Notes: generated by a model not told the origin, from the sequence alone. Numbered from the stretch's first letter, positions 1 through 9,588 are shown. The stretch is 64,000 nucleotides of DNA from Wolbachia endosymbiont (group B) of Eucosma cana (GCF_947250645.1 NZ_OX366334.1:372001-436000), one strand, 5' to 3'. A program made the numbers and translations.

Positions 1-1
1 G

Positions 2-193
2 AACTACGCTAATGCATCAACAGCTGGTGTAATTGATCCGGCAAAAGTAGTTCGTATTGCTTTTGAAACAGCAGTGTCTGTAGCAAGCGCACTTATTACT
101 ACTGAATCTATGATAGTTGATCTACCAAACAAAGAAGAAAATGCTTCATCACCTATGGGTGCAGGAGCAATGGGCGGAATGGGTGGATTCTAA
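2..193 (+). CDS. groEL: Chaperonin GroEL, C-terminal end (partial)
   Basis: The last 63 codons of the 60-kDa chaperonin; the gene begins before the window. The reading frame from base 2 ends with a Gly-Met-rich tail ([12 protein letters not shown]), the classic flexible GroEL C-terminus that lines the folding chamber. The upstream text ([20 protein letters not shown]) matches the conserved equatorial-domain C-terminal helix. It acts in the cytoplasm with GroES and is an essential housekeeping gene. A strong hairpin follows directly, so the operon probably ends here. Confidence 0.97.
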   Translation, partial: NYANASTAGVIDPAKVVRIAFETAVSVASALITTESMIVDLPNKEENASSPMGAGAMGGMGGF

Positions 194-204
194 GTAAACA
201 AGAG

Positions 205-234
205 CCTTGGAGCAAGTTGCTCCAAGGTATCTTT
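205..234 (+). terminator. Terminator hairpin after groEL
   Basis: A perfect 10-bp inverted repeat (205-214 with 218-227) with a 3-base loop is followed by a short T-rich stretch. It starts 11 bases after the groEL stop codon. This is the strongest terminator-like hairpin in the first part of the window. Confidence 0.8.
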
Positions 235-480
235 CTAGTTCTAAAAAGTCTTACATTTATAAAGGAAATAAATTTGTGGTTTTCTATGCAAAGCCACTAC
301 TATTTATATTTGTTACGTCTCTTTAATATTATAACTGCTTAAAAATAAAAAAATAATATATGAAAGTTATAATTGCTACTATATTTGTATTAGCATAATA
401 TTATATTAACAAATGATTTATATAATATTTTTATTATAATAGATAGAACTTAAATTATTTTCTTCATAAATAGAGTATTT

Positions 481-984
481 ATGAAAATACGTATATACTC
501 AATCCTACTTTTACTTTTTTCTTGCACTCAATTGTGCGCTGAAGAAGAAGTTGCAAAATTTGATCTGCTCATTGGTAAGGTAAATAAAGCAAACCTCACC
601 ATTGAAGGCGCAATAAAGGTTACAATAAAACCAGGTTGGCATATATATTACAAAGACCCTGGAGATTTCGGCCTTCCTACTTCCTTTGACTGTCAGGGTA
701 ACATATCAAATATAGATATTCATTGGCCTACTCCCAAGGAACATGAAGATAAAGTTGGGGAAGTTACATTTGTTAGTAACATATATGAAGATATGGTGTT
801 ATTTCCCTTTAAAACTAATATCATTCCAAATCAGGAATACGTTGATATTAACTTTCATATAAAGTACGCAATATGTAAAGATAGGTGTATCCCTAAAAAT
901 GCCGAGATAAAAACCAGTCAACCACTAAAGGATTTTATAGATTCTGATATCAATAAACTCATAAATGAGTGGTACAAGAAGTAA
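481..984 (+). CDS. DsbD N-terminal-like (thiol:disulfide interchange) periplasmic protein
   Basis: A 167-residue protein with an N-terminal signal peptide (residues 1-20, MKIRIYSILLLLFSCTQLCA; the LFSC could also serve as a lipobox). The mature part resembles the DsbD/DsbC N-terminal beta-sandwich domain: KPGWHIYYKDPGDFGLPT, then two cysteines in YAICKDRCIP. In the family this domain passes reducing equivalents to periplasmic partners. The membrane and thioredoxin parts of DsbD are absent, so this is a stand-alone domain. A nearly identical copy of its last ~280 bp lies at 2181-2463. Confidence 0.75.
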   Translation: MKIRIYSILLLLFSCTQLCAEEEVAKFDLLIGKVNKANLTIEGAIKVTIKPGWHIYYKDPGDFGLPTSFDCQGNISNIDIHWPTPKEHEDKVGEVTFVSNIYEDMVLFPFKTNIIPNQEYVDINFHIKYAICKDRCIPKNAEIKTSQPLKDFIDSDINKLINEWYKK

Positions 985-1111
985 GGTTAAAAAGCAAGAG
1001 CTTAACAACTATAGTTGAGAAAGAGCTTTAAAAGCCTTATGTGCAATTAAAATCATTAATTATTTACTATATTATGTTAATATAGTAATATTAATTTTTT
1101 GATATACAATC

Positions 1112-2059
1112 ATGACTCATCAATGTAAACACATAATAAATGAAACTGCTAATCAAAAAAAAGAAGAAGGAATAGAAGGTGTGATTATTACTACAGCACA
1201 CGCTTCAGATGATATGCACAACTGCGTAAAACGTGCAAATTATTCTACTCTTACTAAGCACATTTGTCAACCTGGTTGGTTTATAAAGGACCTATTGGAG
1301 GAATTTTTTCCTGAATTAATACACAATGAAAACATCATGCATTATACTAACCCAAACCCTGTTAAGGAATACTATGCAGCAAATTTTGCTATAACATTTG
1401 AATGTAAGGAAGATGCAAAGTGTGGAAATGCAATAGATTATACAAACTTTTTACCTAGCGGTATATGGTGTAGTGGAAAAGGTAAAACGAATACTAGCGG
1501 TAAGGGTTATCCTTACAATGAGCTCTCTGCTGATAATAACAATAAAAGTGCATGTTATCACAGTAAAGATTTTAATAAAAATGCACTTCATAACAAAAAT
1601 TTCTTCTGGAATACAACGTGTCCTAATCTAGTATTAGATCGTAGCGTAGAAGAGCTAAAAGAATGTGCAGGTAAAACTATAGTTGCAAAATTGGTATCAC
1701 CTTTAATAATTGTTGATAAGAGTAATATGATAATAGATAAAGATGGCAACAATACTAAAATACCCTATCTTCACTTAGAGCACTTCTTAACTTTTGACGG
1801 TAAGCTTAAAGATGATCCTAAAAACAACTGTGCAATTTATAAGAACCTCACTAAGAAACCCACTGAATTAATTGAATTAAAAGATAAAGTTTTATGGACT
1901 TCCGACAAAGAAGTAAAGTTGATAATTCCTGACACTGGTAATATGAGATGTTTAGGTTCTCCTAGTAAAAGTGAGAGCGTAATTCAAAAGAGTGATGAGA
2001 TAACTACTGATAACGAAGAGCTCCCTAGCTATAACTACAGTAATGATTATGTGCTATAA
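1112..2059 (+). CDS. Cysteine-rich hypothetical protein
   Basis: A 315-residue protein that I do not recognise. It has about a dozen cysteines spread over the length (for example around NFLPSGIWCSGKG and WNTTCPNLVLD) and a polar, acidic C-terminus. No clear signal peptide or membrane segment is seen at the annotated ATG. The cysteine density suggests an exported, disulfide-bonded protein, which fits the neighbouring DsbD-like gene, but this is inference. It lies exactly between the intact DsbD-like gene and its duplicated 3' fragment, so it may have arrived with, or been enclosed by, that duplication. Confidence 0.6.
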   Translation: MTHQCKHIINETANQKKEEGIEGVIITTAHASDDMHNCVKRANYSTLTKHICQPGWFIKDLLEEFFPELIHNENIMHYTNPNPVKEYYAANFAITFECKEDAKCGNAIDYTNFLPSGIWCSGKGKTNTSGKGYPYNELSADNNNKSACYHSKDFNKNALHNKNFFWNTTCPNLVLDRSVEELKECAGKTIVAKLVSPLIIVDKSNMIIDKDGNNTKIPYLHLEHFLTFDGKLKDDPKNNCAIYKNLTKKPTELIELKDKVLWTSDKEVKLIIPDTGNMRCLGSPSKSESVIQKSDEITTDNEELPSYNYSNDYVL

Positions 2060-2060
2060 T

Positions 2061-2084
2061 TTTCTTGAATGTACGCTCAAGAAA
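2061..2084 (+). terminator. Terminator-like hairpin
   Basis: An 8-bp stem (TTTCTTGA with TCAAGAAA) and 8-base loop start one base after the stop of the cysteine-rich gene, followed by a weak T run. It is a plausible but not strong intrinsic terminator. Confidence 0.45.
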
Positions 2085-2180
2085 AGGTTTATTGCTACAA
2101 TTTTCATGATACAAAAATAAGCTTAGGTATTTTAACTTTTTTATAAGGTTTGATACCTACTCTCTTTCCTTTCAGCTATA

Positions 2181-2463
2181 AACATACAATATAGATATTC
2201 ATTGGTCTACTCCCAAGGAACATGAAGATAAAGTTGGGGAAGTTACATTTGTTAGTAACATATATGAAGATATGGTGTTATTTCCCTTTAAAACTAATAT
2301 CATTCCAAATCAGGAATACGCTGATATTAACTTTCATATAAAGTACGCAATATGTAAAGATAGGTGTATCCCTAAAAATGCCGAGATAAAAACCAGTCAA
2401 CCACTAAAGGATTTTATGGATTACGATATCAATAAACTCATAAATGAGTGGTATGAAAAATAG
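2181..2463 (+). pseudogene. Duplicated 3' fragment of the DsbD-like gene
   Basis: About 280 bp nearly identical to bases 700-984, with only a handful of substitutions, most near the 3' end. It lacks the signal peptide and first half of the protein. An ATG at 2272 would give a 63-residue peptide containing the two-cysteine segment, but there is no good ribosome site and it could not be exported. Best read as a duplication scar rather than a working gene. Confidence 0.75.
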
Positions 2464-2571
2464 GATTTTAGCAGGCTTACTATAGCTTTTATAGTGTTAC
2501 TTCTCATAAACAATAAGTTAGGTATTTTTCAATTTTTGCTATATACTCGAGTAAAAATCTCTCTTTTACAG

Positions 2572-3897
2572 ATGGATACAGTAAAGTTTGTTTTATTACT
2601 GCCAACAATACTACTCATACTAGTTGCTGGTGTTTACCTATCGGTTAAACTAAAATGGTTACAGGTGTTTAGACTACCGTATGCCGTTTCACTTATTGGA
2701 GCTAAAAGAGGAGAAAATAAATTTTCTTCTATAGCTGCTCTGTTTACAATCTTAGGGGGAAATTTAGGAGTAGGAAATATTTCAGGAACTGCTGTTGCTC
2801 TAAAAACCAGAGGACCGGGATCCATTTTATGGATGGCAATCATTATTGTTGTTACTTCTGTGATAAAATATGTTACTTGTTACCTAAGTATAAAAACCAG
2901 AAAAGAAAAAAATGGACGGTTTATAGGTGGACCTGTAGCCTACATGACTGATGCATTTAATTCTAGAAAAGCTACAGTTGTGTTTCTAGTTATTATGATG
3001 ATGGTTTCAATAACAGTTGGTAACCTTGTTCAGGTAAATTCTCTATCAATACCACTCAGCATGGTAGATATACCTGTAGTCATTGGCGGCATTGTAATGG
3101 CCATAATATTTTTTGTTGTTGCAGCTCTCAGCTTAAAAAAAATTAAAATTTTTATATCGGCTATGATACCGATAATGACGGTAAGTTACCTCACACTTTG
3201 CGGTATCATATTATTTAAGTTTAGTGAAAATATTCTTCCTTCTCTAAAACTAATAACAAGCAATTTTTTTACAACTAGTAGCTTTAACTCTGGCTTATCT
3301 TTAGGTTTAATTTTAGAAATGTTGACTATTATTCAAGTAGGAACTCTGCGAGGTATTTTTGCAACAGATATAGGACTTGGCCTCGAAGGAATTGTACACT
3401 CCTCGATTACTCCTAAAAAAAATAACAATAAATTTATCATTGAACAGAGTCTAATCACAATAATATCTCCTTTTATAGTTGCACTCATAGTGTTCATTAC
3501 AGCAATGGTACTGCTTGTCACAGATTCTTGGATTACTGATTTAGAGAGCACTAACATGTGCATTTTTGCTTTTAGAAAAGCTATGAATTGGCCCTATACT
3601 GACTATTTAATTATGGCTATAATGTTTTGTTTTGCCTTTACTACTATCTTTACTTGGTTTTTTTGTTCAAAACAAACAATACGCTATGTATCTATGGATA
3701 ATAAATACACTAAAATCTGGACTGTAGTTTTTACCTTAATCATTCCATTTGGTGCAATCGGTGGAGTTAAGTTACTCTGGGATATCGCTGATATTTCAAT
3801 TGCTGCTTTGCTGCTCATAAACATACTTGCTATACTCAAGCTCACTTCTCAAGATCCAGAAGTATTTACTATGAGTAACAAATATTTGAAGTTGTAA
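2572..3897 (+). CDS. Sodium:alanine/glycine symporter (AGCS family)
   Basis: An integral inner-membrane protein with about ten hydrophobic segments that imports alanine or glycine with sodium. The family motif is visible near the N-terminus (GGNLGVGNISGTAVAL), followed by a GGPVAYM segment. I start at the ATG at 2572 (MDTVKFVLLLPT) because the 26 codons upstream are not family-like. Length (441 residues) is normal for AGCS. An obligate intracellular bacterium that lives on host amino acids would be expected to keep such an importer. Confidence 0.85.
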   Translation: MDTVKFVLLLPTILLILVAGVYLSVKLKWLQVFRLPYAVSLIGAKRGENKFSSIAALFTILGGNLGVGNISGTAVALKTRGPGSILWMAIIIVVTSVIKYVTCYLSIKTRKEKNGRFIGGPVAYMTDAFNSRKATVVFLVIMMMVSITVGNLVQVNSLSIPLSMVDIPVVIGGIVMAIIFFVVAALSLKKIKIFISAMIPIMTVSYLTLCGIILFKFSENILPSLKLITSNFFTTSSFNSGLSLGLILEMLTIIQVGTLRGIFATDIGLGLEGIVHSSITPKKNNNKFIIEQSLITIISPFIVALIVFITAMVLLVTDSWITDLESTNMCIFAFRKAMNWPYTDYLIMAIMFCFAFTTIFTWFFCSKQTIRYVSMDNKYTKIWTVVFTLIIPFGAIGGVKLLWDIADISIAALLLINILAILKLTSQDPEVFTMSNKYLKL

Positions 3898-3909
3898 AAC
3901 AGAGCTAAA

Positions 3910-4157
3910 GCAATATTTTAAGTTATCATCCCAGTCTGGAATCCAGCCTTTCATGAACTTCATCAAAAATGTTATGTTTTAACATAATACTTTTATGCTC
4001 ACTAACTGAGTGCCACTGGATCCCAGTGTCAGCTACTCAAATGACATACTTTTTGGTGAAAATTACTCTTATACTACAACGTTTGTAGTTATGAATTTGA
4101 CTATAGGATCAAGTCTAGAAAAATCTAGATTCCAGACTGGAATGACAACTTAAATTG
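3910..4157. repeat. 248-bp palindromic MITE-like repeat
   Basis: The ends form a ~34-bp imperfect inverted repeat: 3910-3945 and the complement of 4124-4157, both containing CCAGTCTGGAATC. The interior has no ORF. This looks like a dispersed non-autonomous element filling the intergenic gap between the symporter and the next gene. Confidence 0.55.
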
Positions 4158-4288
4158 CTTGATGTGAACATAAAATAGCTCATGTCATCACGTTAGCAAT
4201 ACAACTTCTTTAATAAAAACTAAATCAATTCCCGTAATAATTGTACTAGCTAAGGCTAAAAGGCAGAGGGTTATTAGTGAGGGAAAAT

Positions 4289-6535
4289 ATGAATACTCAA
4301 AGCACACAACAATATCATGAATTCATTCGAGGATTTTTTACTTTATTCGATGAAATAAAAAAGGAAGACGACCCAATTTATAATTCCAGAGTTGGTTTTA
4401 ATGCAGTAAAGTTTCTAATAGAGCACTCCGTCTGGAATTTGGAGACAGATGAAGACAAAAATAAAGCTTATGAAGTTATTCTTCCAGAGCAGAACAAGAT
4501 AAAGAAAGCCGAACAAAAGCTTGAAAGTGAAGTTAAAGCAAGGTTAAAAGAGTATGTTGATGATATCGCAGGAGTTTCAATATATGGCGATCACGCAAGT
4601 ATTACACTGGGAGATGACAAAAAAGAGTTTAAAATCAGCGAGTTTTTAAATAGTGACTTTTGTCAGAAGAAAGGAATTTCGGGATTTTCAACGCTGCATA
4701 GTGATGGAAAGAGCGGAATGCACGGTTTTGTTGCCGAAGAAGGAGAGAAAAGAATAAGGCATTATGTTGTAACCGATGGTTCATATGAAATGACTTTGAA
4801 TTGGCATGACAAAAATGGAAAAAAATGTACTATCAAAATCAAGATTGATAAAGATGGTGTAGATCTAACTGAACGTAATGGTGTTACTGAGGAACAATTA
4901 AAAGCAAACACAGATGTAAAAATAGGTGGCTTATTCCTATATCAAATACAATTCAAGGAGAAAGGACAAGAACAAGAGAAACAACAATCATCTGAAACTT
5001 TCATAGAAAGTGATATTAGTAAAGGTATTGGCGTTCAAGCTACTCAAGATCAAGAAGTTGAGTTTAAGCATGTAACGACTAGCACTACAAATTCTAATAA
5101 CGCATCTGCTAAAAAGATTCCACCATCACTGCCACCTAGAACTAGTTCATTACCTAATAATCAGCAAAAAGGTGAGTATCAGCCAATACGGATTAATAGT
5201 AGAAATAACTACAATTCTCCATATTCTGATGCTTCTTCAAGCAGTACTATTTTCACCAAGTCTGTAATCTACAATCAAGATAATACACAAGAGGATGAAC
5301 GGTATGACAATCCTACATTTGCTACATTTGGATATGCTGTACCTGGAAGCCGAAAATCAGATGAAAGTGAGCAAATATCTAATAATCGGCAAAAAGGTGC
5401 AATTTTTGATCCTACAACTACTGAAAGCGCTGCACCAGTACAAGACGTTGCATTCAAAAAAGTTAAAGATGCATTTAAGTATGAAAACGCTAAAGAATCA
5501 CGCAATACTGGAAATAAGCAACCACTAAATGATGTAGCTTCGATTCTTGCATGGAAAGCAAAAAATGAGTTATTACGTAGTGAAAGTGAGTATGATGAAG
5601 AATTTTTTGACTTCGAAGATGGTTGGAGCGATAACGAAGATGAGTATATAACGCTTTCAAATCCTCAATCAGATTATAAACAAGAAAAAGATTATCTTAG
5701 CACTAAGGAAAACGAAGAAAGAGGAAACGATAAACAAAAAGAAACCGAAGATAAATTACAAGAAAATGAATCTCTAGAATACAGCTCAACAGACATAAAA
5801 ACAAACGATTCGGGCTATTCATCTCCAACTCACTCTAATCATGAAAAATCTCGAGTAAATTCTGGACAGTTAAAAGCGAGCCTAATGAATGTTGAACAAA
5901 GAGATGATAACCTACTTACGGAATTTACCAGTAAGTTGGATAAAGAAACTCAGAAATTCCTGCTAAAACCAGTAAATCAAAAGAAAATGAGTGGGCAAAC
6001 AAAAGAACATTTATTAGCAGCTGGATTGCTAAAAGACAATGCAGCGGAGAAAGAAATAAACGACTCAGGTTACTCATCTCCAACTTACACTAGCCACTAT
6101 AATTTTCAGGTCAATTCTGAGCAATTAGAGAAGAGATTAGAAACCATTGAACCAAAAGATACATTGGAAAAATTGAATAAAGGATTGAGAGACCAGGCTA
6201 CTAAAGATTTATTCTCAGAAAGTATGTTGAAAGAAGTAAAAGAAGGTAAAAAATATGACCCTGTACGTAAGTTATTAGAAAGAAAAGTAGCAGAACAAGA
6301 AAATGATAATACTAATCTGACTATAGACAAAAATAGCGAACTATATAAATTGCTAGAAAAAGATGCAGCACAACTGAAAGCTGGAATAGTAGAAGAGGAA
6401 AGAAAAGATACTTTAACAGAATGCAATGATAGTCCTGATCGCAATAGAATTGCATTAGCAAATAGAAATAGAATCTGGGCTAAACTTATTGCTGAAGAAA
6501 AACAAAAAAAGGACAATGGTATTAGTATAGGTTAA
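4289..6535 (+). CDS. Large hypothetical protein with DSGYSSP motifs (candidate effector)
   Basis: A 748-residue hydrophilic protein of unknown function. I use the ATG at 4289 rather than the GTG at 4277 because GAGGGA lies just before it. Residues ~1-100 are helical. Residues ~154-221 form a beta-rich module with a clear counterpart in the protein encoded at 7448-9430. Residues ~250-480 are proline/serine/asparagine-rich and probably disordered, with SLPPRTSSLP. The C-terminal part has a ~85-residue duplicated unit, each copy starting with NDSGYSSPT (Asp507 and Asp592). DSGYSS fits the DSGxxS pattern of eukaryotic beta-TrCP degrons. No signal peptide; if exported it would need a type IV system. 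Its 3' end overlaps convergent maf by 14 bp. Confidence 0.7.
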   Translation: MNTQSTQQYHEFIRGFFTLFDEIKKEDDPIYNSRVGFNAVKFLIEHSVWNLETDEDKNKAYEVILPEQNKIKKAEQKLESEVKARLKEYVDDIAGVSIYGDHASITLGDDKKEFKISEFLNSDFCQKKGISGFSTLHSDGKSGMHGFVAEEGEKRIRHYVVTDGSYEMTLNWHDKNGKKCTIKIKIDKDGVDLTERNGVTEEQLKANTDVKIGGLFLYQIQFKEKGQEQEKQQSSETFIESDISKGIGVQATQDQEVEFKHVTTSTTNSNNASAKKIPPSLPPRTSSLPNNQQKGEYQPIRINSRNNYNSPYSDASSSSTIFTKSVIYNQDNTQEDERYDNPTFATFGYAVPGSRKSDESEQISNNRQKGAIFDPTTTESAAPVQDVAFKKVKDAFKYENAKESRNTGNKQPLNDVASILAWKAKNELLRSESEYDEEFFDFEDGWSDNEDEYITLSNPQSDYKQEKDYLSTKENEERGNDKQKETEDKLQENESLEYSSTDIKTNDSGYSSPTHSNHEKSRVNSGQLKASLMNVEQRDDNLLTEFTSKLDKETQKFLLKPVNQKKMSGQTKEHLLAAGLLKDNAAEKEINDSGYSSPTYTSHYNFQVNSEQLEKRLETIEPKDTLEKLNKGLRDQATKDLFSESMLKEVKEGKKYDPVRKLLERKVAEQENDNTNLTIDKNSELYKLLEKDAAQLKAGIVEEERKDTLTECNDSPDRNRIALANRNRIWAKLIAEEKQKKDNGISIG

Positions 6536-7112
6536 AGTAATTACTTAGCAAGCAATGGGTTTCATGTAATGGTAACCCTATTACAGAAGAGTATGAGCCA
6601 CGTAAAAATAATACAAACATTCCTGCAAGACCTTGTATGTTGCACCCCCCTGCCCTGTTTTTCCACTCTTCTGATGCTAAATAATATTTAATTTCTTGTT
6701 CGCTGAGACGCTTAAATTTCACTATTGTAACTACAGTCCTAATATGCTGTTTAGATTGATCAGGAGTTAATAAACACACACTGGTGTATACTCTATGCCT
6801 TCTTCCTGATAACAAGCGAACGCATTTTTCTGCTTGCTCAACGTTTTCAGCTTTGAGCAGTATCCTTCTACCACAAGCAACAACTGTATCAACACCAAGC
6901 ACAAAGTAATTTGGATTTGCACTTTGTATTTTCTCGGCTTTACTTTTTGCCATACGGATTGAGTAATCTTTTGGCAGCTCTTTCTTCAAAGGCGATTCAT
7001 CTGTATCTGCTGGCAAAACCAAACCTGGCTTAATATTTATTTGTTTTAGTAAGGCTACTCGCCTTTCTGATGATGAAGCAAGAATAAGATTATCTAGAGA
7101 TTGTTCTATCAC
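6522..7112 (-). CDS. maf: Maf-family nucleoside triphosphate pyrophosphatase
   Basis: A 196-residue Maf/Ham1-like pyrophosphatase that hydrolyses non-canonical or excess NTPs to NMP and PPi in the cytoplasm. Diagnostic pieces: [14 protein letters not shown] at the N-terminus (phosphate-binding loop S-x-S/x-R-R), the DTDESP segment, the [15 protein letters not shown] strand with the catalytic Asp, and [13 protein letters not shown]. It overlaps infA upstream by 4 bp (ATGA), so the two are translationally coupled. Confidence 0.93.
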   Translation of the reverse strand: MIEQSLDNLILASSSERRVALLKQINIKPGLVLPADTDESPLKKELPKDYSIRMAKSKAEKIQSANPNYFVLGVDTVVACGRRILLKAENVEQAEKCVRLLSGRRHRVYTSVCLLTPDQSKQHIRTVVTIVKFKRLSEQEIKYYLASEEWKNRAGGCNIQGLAGMFVLFLRGSYSSVIGLPLHETHCLLSNYFNLY

Positions 7113-7345
7113 TTGAGCCTTTTTATTATCCTACCCTTTCTTGCATTCCTATCATAAATACTCATCTCAACTAACACTCTATCGCCTATAATAATACGTA
7201 TTTTACTTCTTCTCACTCTTCCTGATACATGACAGATAATCTCATGTTCATTGTCCAGCTTCACTCTAAATTCTGCTGCAGGTAGTAAAGCAGTTACTGC
7301 CCCTTCCACTTCAAAAATTGTTTTTGATTTGTCTTCTTTTATCAT
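7109..7345 (-). CDS. infA: Translation initiation factor IF-1
   Basis: A 78-residue OB-fold protein that binds the ribosomal A site during initiation. The family signature is clear: [43 protein letters not shown] and [10 protein letters not shown]. Length is close to the usual 72-78. It is the first gene of an infA-maf pair, an arrangement common in Rickettsiales and other alphaproteobacteria. Confidence 0.97.
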   Translation of the reverse strand: MIKEDKSKTIFEVEGAVTALLPAAEFRVKLDNEHEIICHVSGRVRRSKIRIIIGDRVLVEMSIYDRNARKGRIIKRLK

Positions 7346-7447
7346 TGTCGTATTATAATTTAATAATCTTTTTCAGTCTACTATAGATTTTAAATTATTA
7401 TCAATACAGGAGATTTTTATACTCTACGTGAGTATTCCTCTTGCAAC

Positions 7448-9430
7448 TTATCTCCATATAATACAAGAGGAAAGCAAGTTACCTACGTTTCTACTCTCTG
7501 CCACCTTCTCAACAGAACTTATAGAACTTATGTTAGAAGATAAATCATTATCACAATTTTCCTCATCGCTATCAAGTCCACTATCAAGGCTTGGAGATTT
7601 GTGCAATGTTGTCTTTTCTTTCAGTGGAACATCAGACTCATTATCAGGTTCACTAAAAACTTCTCCCATTAGACTATAATATTGTTTTGCATAACCACTT
7701 ATGGTCTTGCTAATTTTTTGTTTATCAGTAACTTGATCTTGTTGATCCTCTAAGTATTTAACTTGATTATTTAAGTTTTCTATTTCTTCTTTCATTTCTT
7801 CAATTGTCTGAATTTGATCTGCAATGATGTCGCTGTAGTTCTCTTGCAATTCATCAATACTATCTTCGTCTTCAATGAGTTCAAGTATATCTTCTGGAAA
7901 TTCCTCGTACTCGATTTCTGGATCTTCGATGTCGAACTTTACTTCTTCTTCAAGTTCATCTTTTAAATCGCTATCATGCCTCTCTAACTTTACAATTGTT
8001 TCTGCTTCTATTTCTTGCTTCAATTCAGTAGCTCCTTTTTTCAAGCTTGACATTTCTTGCTTTAATTCGACATTTTCTTTAGACGATATTTGATTATCTG
8101 GAATCAATTCATCCATTCGTTGTGAGTTAGTTTCCTCTTGAGTTCGGATTTGTTGTGAAACAACTTCTGGCTGAGTTTTAGTGTGCTGTAAATTGACTTC
8201 CAATGCATTACTATTAATAGAAGGAGAAGAAGGAAGGCTATTACCAGCATCAACTTTATGATCTAATTTCTCCTCTAGTTCCTTATCTTGATAGGCCACT
8301 ATAGATTCGCTATGAAAATTAATAGGAGCAGCCTTATCCTTTTCTAGTGATTGTATTACAGCATCGTATAAGGAGAGATCTTGAATATATAATTCATCAT
8401 TTTGCTTTATTAATTCTAGAATTTCCTCTGATAGCACAAAATCTTCACCATTGAATTTTAGTATTTCAGTTATGCCATCGCTACTCACATTCATAATCAT
8501 GGTACACATTTCGGATCCATCTTTTGCAGGCCAAGTGCTTGTCATTTCATAATATGCACCTTCTTTAAATTCATAATATCTTTTCTTATCTTTTTGATGA
8601 GCATGTATTTCATGTTTTTTATTGCAATAGATATTCAGTTCTTTAATATCTTTCTCTTGCTGTAAAACGTCACTAATCTTTGTTGGCTCATTTTTATCGT
8701 AATGAATAAGGTTAACATTCAAAACTCTATGAGCGTTACCGGTTTCTGTGTAATAAGCTTGAAGCTCTACGTCTTTCCTCTCAAAATATTTACTTGCAGC
8801 TTTTTTTCCCTGTTCTGCCAATTCTATGCATTTATTTATATCTTCCTTAAAGCTCTCATTAGCAGACTCTGTTACTGCTTTGTCTATGTACGTTTGTTTA
8901 AAATCTCTATCGTTTATTAGGTCATAAAAACTCCACTCATCCCCAAAAGCCCTCTGCACGCAAGTGAAATTATTTTTCTCCTTTAGTTTTCTTAAGAACC
9001 ACACCTTCTCCTTCAGATTTTTCAGTTGAAAGCTTATCCCTGCCTTTACACTAGAGTTTTTAGCAGGAATACTCATTTCTTCTAATTCTTTAAATAATTT
9101 ATTATCTTTTATAATTGAGTAACAAAACTTTACGATAGCAGAATTTGCAAACGAAGGATCTTTTTTTATATCTTCATCAATAATTTCTTTAAAACGTTCA
9201 AATTGAGGTAGAACATAAAAATCGATTATTTCTTTTTCTGATCTTGTTTTATTAGCATGAGAGATATTATCTAATTGTGAATATAACTCTTTGAATGTAT
9301 GGTAGATAAGTGTAGAGTAATAAACTTCCCTATTCAGTGAAGTTGGTCCTATACAAAAATGCTTTTCAAATTGATCACCTATTTTTCCTGCATCTACTTC
9401 TTTATCTTCCTTAGTCAAACCTGCAATCAT
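7448..9430 (-). CDS. Large hypothetical protein with a DSGLDS motif (candidate effector)
   Basis: A 660-residue hydrophilic protein, unrecognised. The ATG at 9430 is preceded by AAGGGG. Residues ~1-270 are helical; residues ~279-357 match the beta-rich module in the protein encoded at 4289-6535 (shared YEMT, aromatic and glycine positions). Residues ~400-560 are acidic and low complexity, followed by a coiled coil (EEMKEEIENLNNQVKYLEDQ). Near the C-terminus is SLDSGLDSDEEN; DSGLDS at residues 616-621 is identical to the phosphodegron core of human IkB-alpha and is followed by acidic residues. No signal peptide or membrane segment. Probably a cytoplasmic or type IV-secreted protein. Confidence 0.7.
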   Translation of the reverse strand: MIAGLTKEDKEVDAGKIGDQFEKHFCIGPTSLNREVYYSTLIYHTFKELYSQLDNISHANKTRSEKEIIDFYVLPQFERFKEIIDEDIKKDPSFANSAIVKFCYSIIKDNKLFKELEEMSIPAKNSSVKAGISFQLKNLKEKVWFLRKLKEKNNFTCVQRAFGDEWSFYDLINDRDFKQTYIDKAVTESANESFKEDINKCIELAEQGKKAASKYFERKDVELQAYYTETGNAHRVLNVNLIHYDKNEPTKISDVLQQEKDIKELNIYCNKKHEIHAHQKDKKRYYEFKEGAYYEMTSTWPAKDGSEMCTMIMNVSSDGITEILKFNGEDFVLSEEILELIKQNDELYIQDLSLYDAVIQSLEKDKAAPINFHSESIVAYQDKELEEKLDHKVDAGNSLPSSPSINSNALEVNLQHTKTQPEVVSQQIRTQEETNSQRMDELIPDNQISSKENVELKQEMSSLKKGATELKQEIEAETIVKLERHDSDLKDELEEEVKFDIEDPEIEYEEFPEDILELIEDEDSIDELQENYSDIIADQIQTIEEMKEEIENLNNQVKYLEDQQDQVTDKQKISKTISGYAKQYYSLMGEVFSEPDNESDVPLKEKTTLHKSPSLDSGLDSDEENCDNDLSSNISSISSVEKVAESRNVGNLLSSCIIWR

Positions 9431-9588
9431 AATATACCCCTTATAACTATATTTATATTATAACAATCAACATGTATTTAAGAAAAATCATACTGCTCAC
9501 TGTACGTTTACGCTGCTACTTTGCATAATAGATTGCTTGAAGTCACACAAGTATCGTTTTTTATTAGATAAAAGTTAACAAGACGTTT

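Noticed and set aside
5295..5528. ORFs inside the 4289-6535 gene in other frames
   Set aside because: Shadow frames of a clearly coding gene; composition not protein-like.
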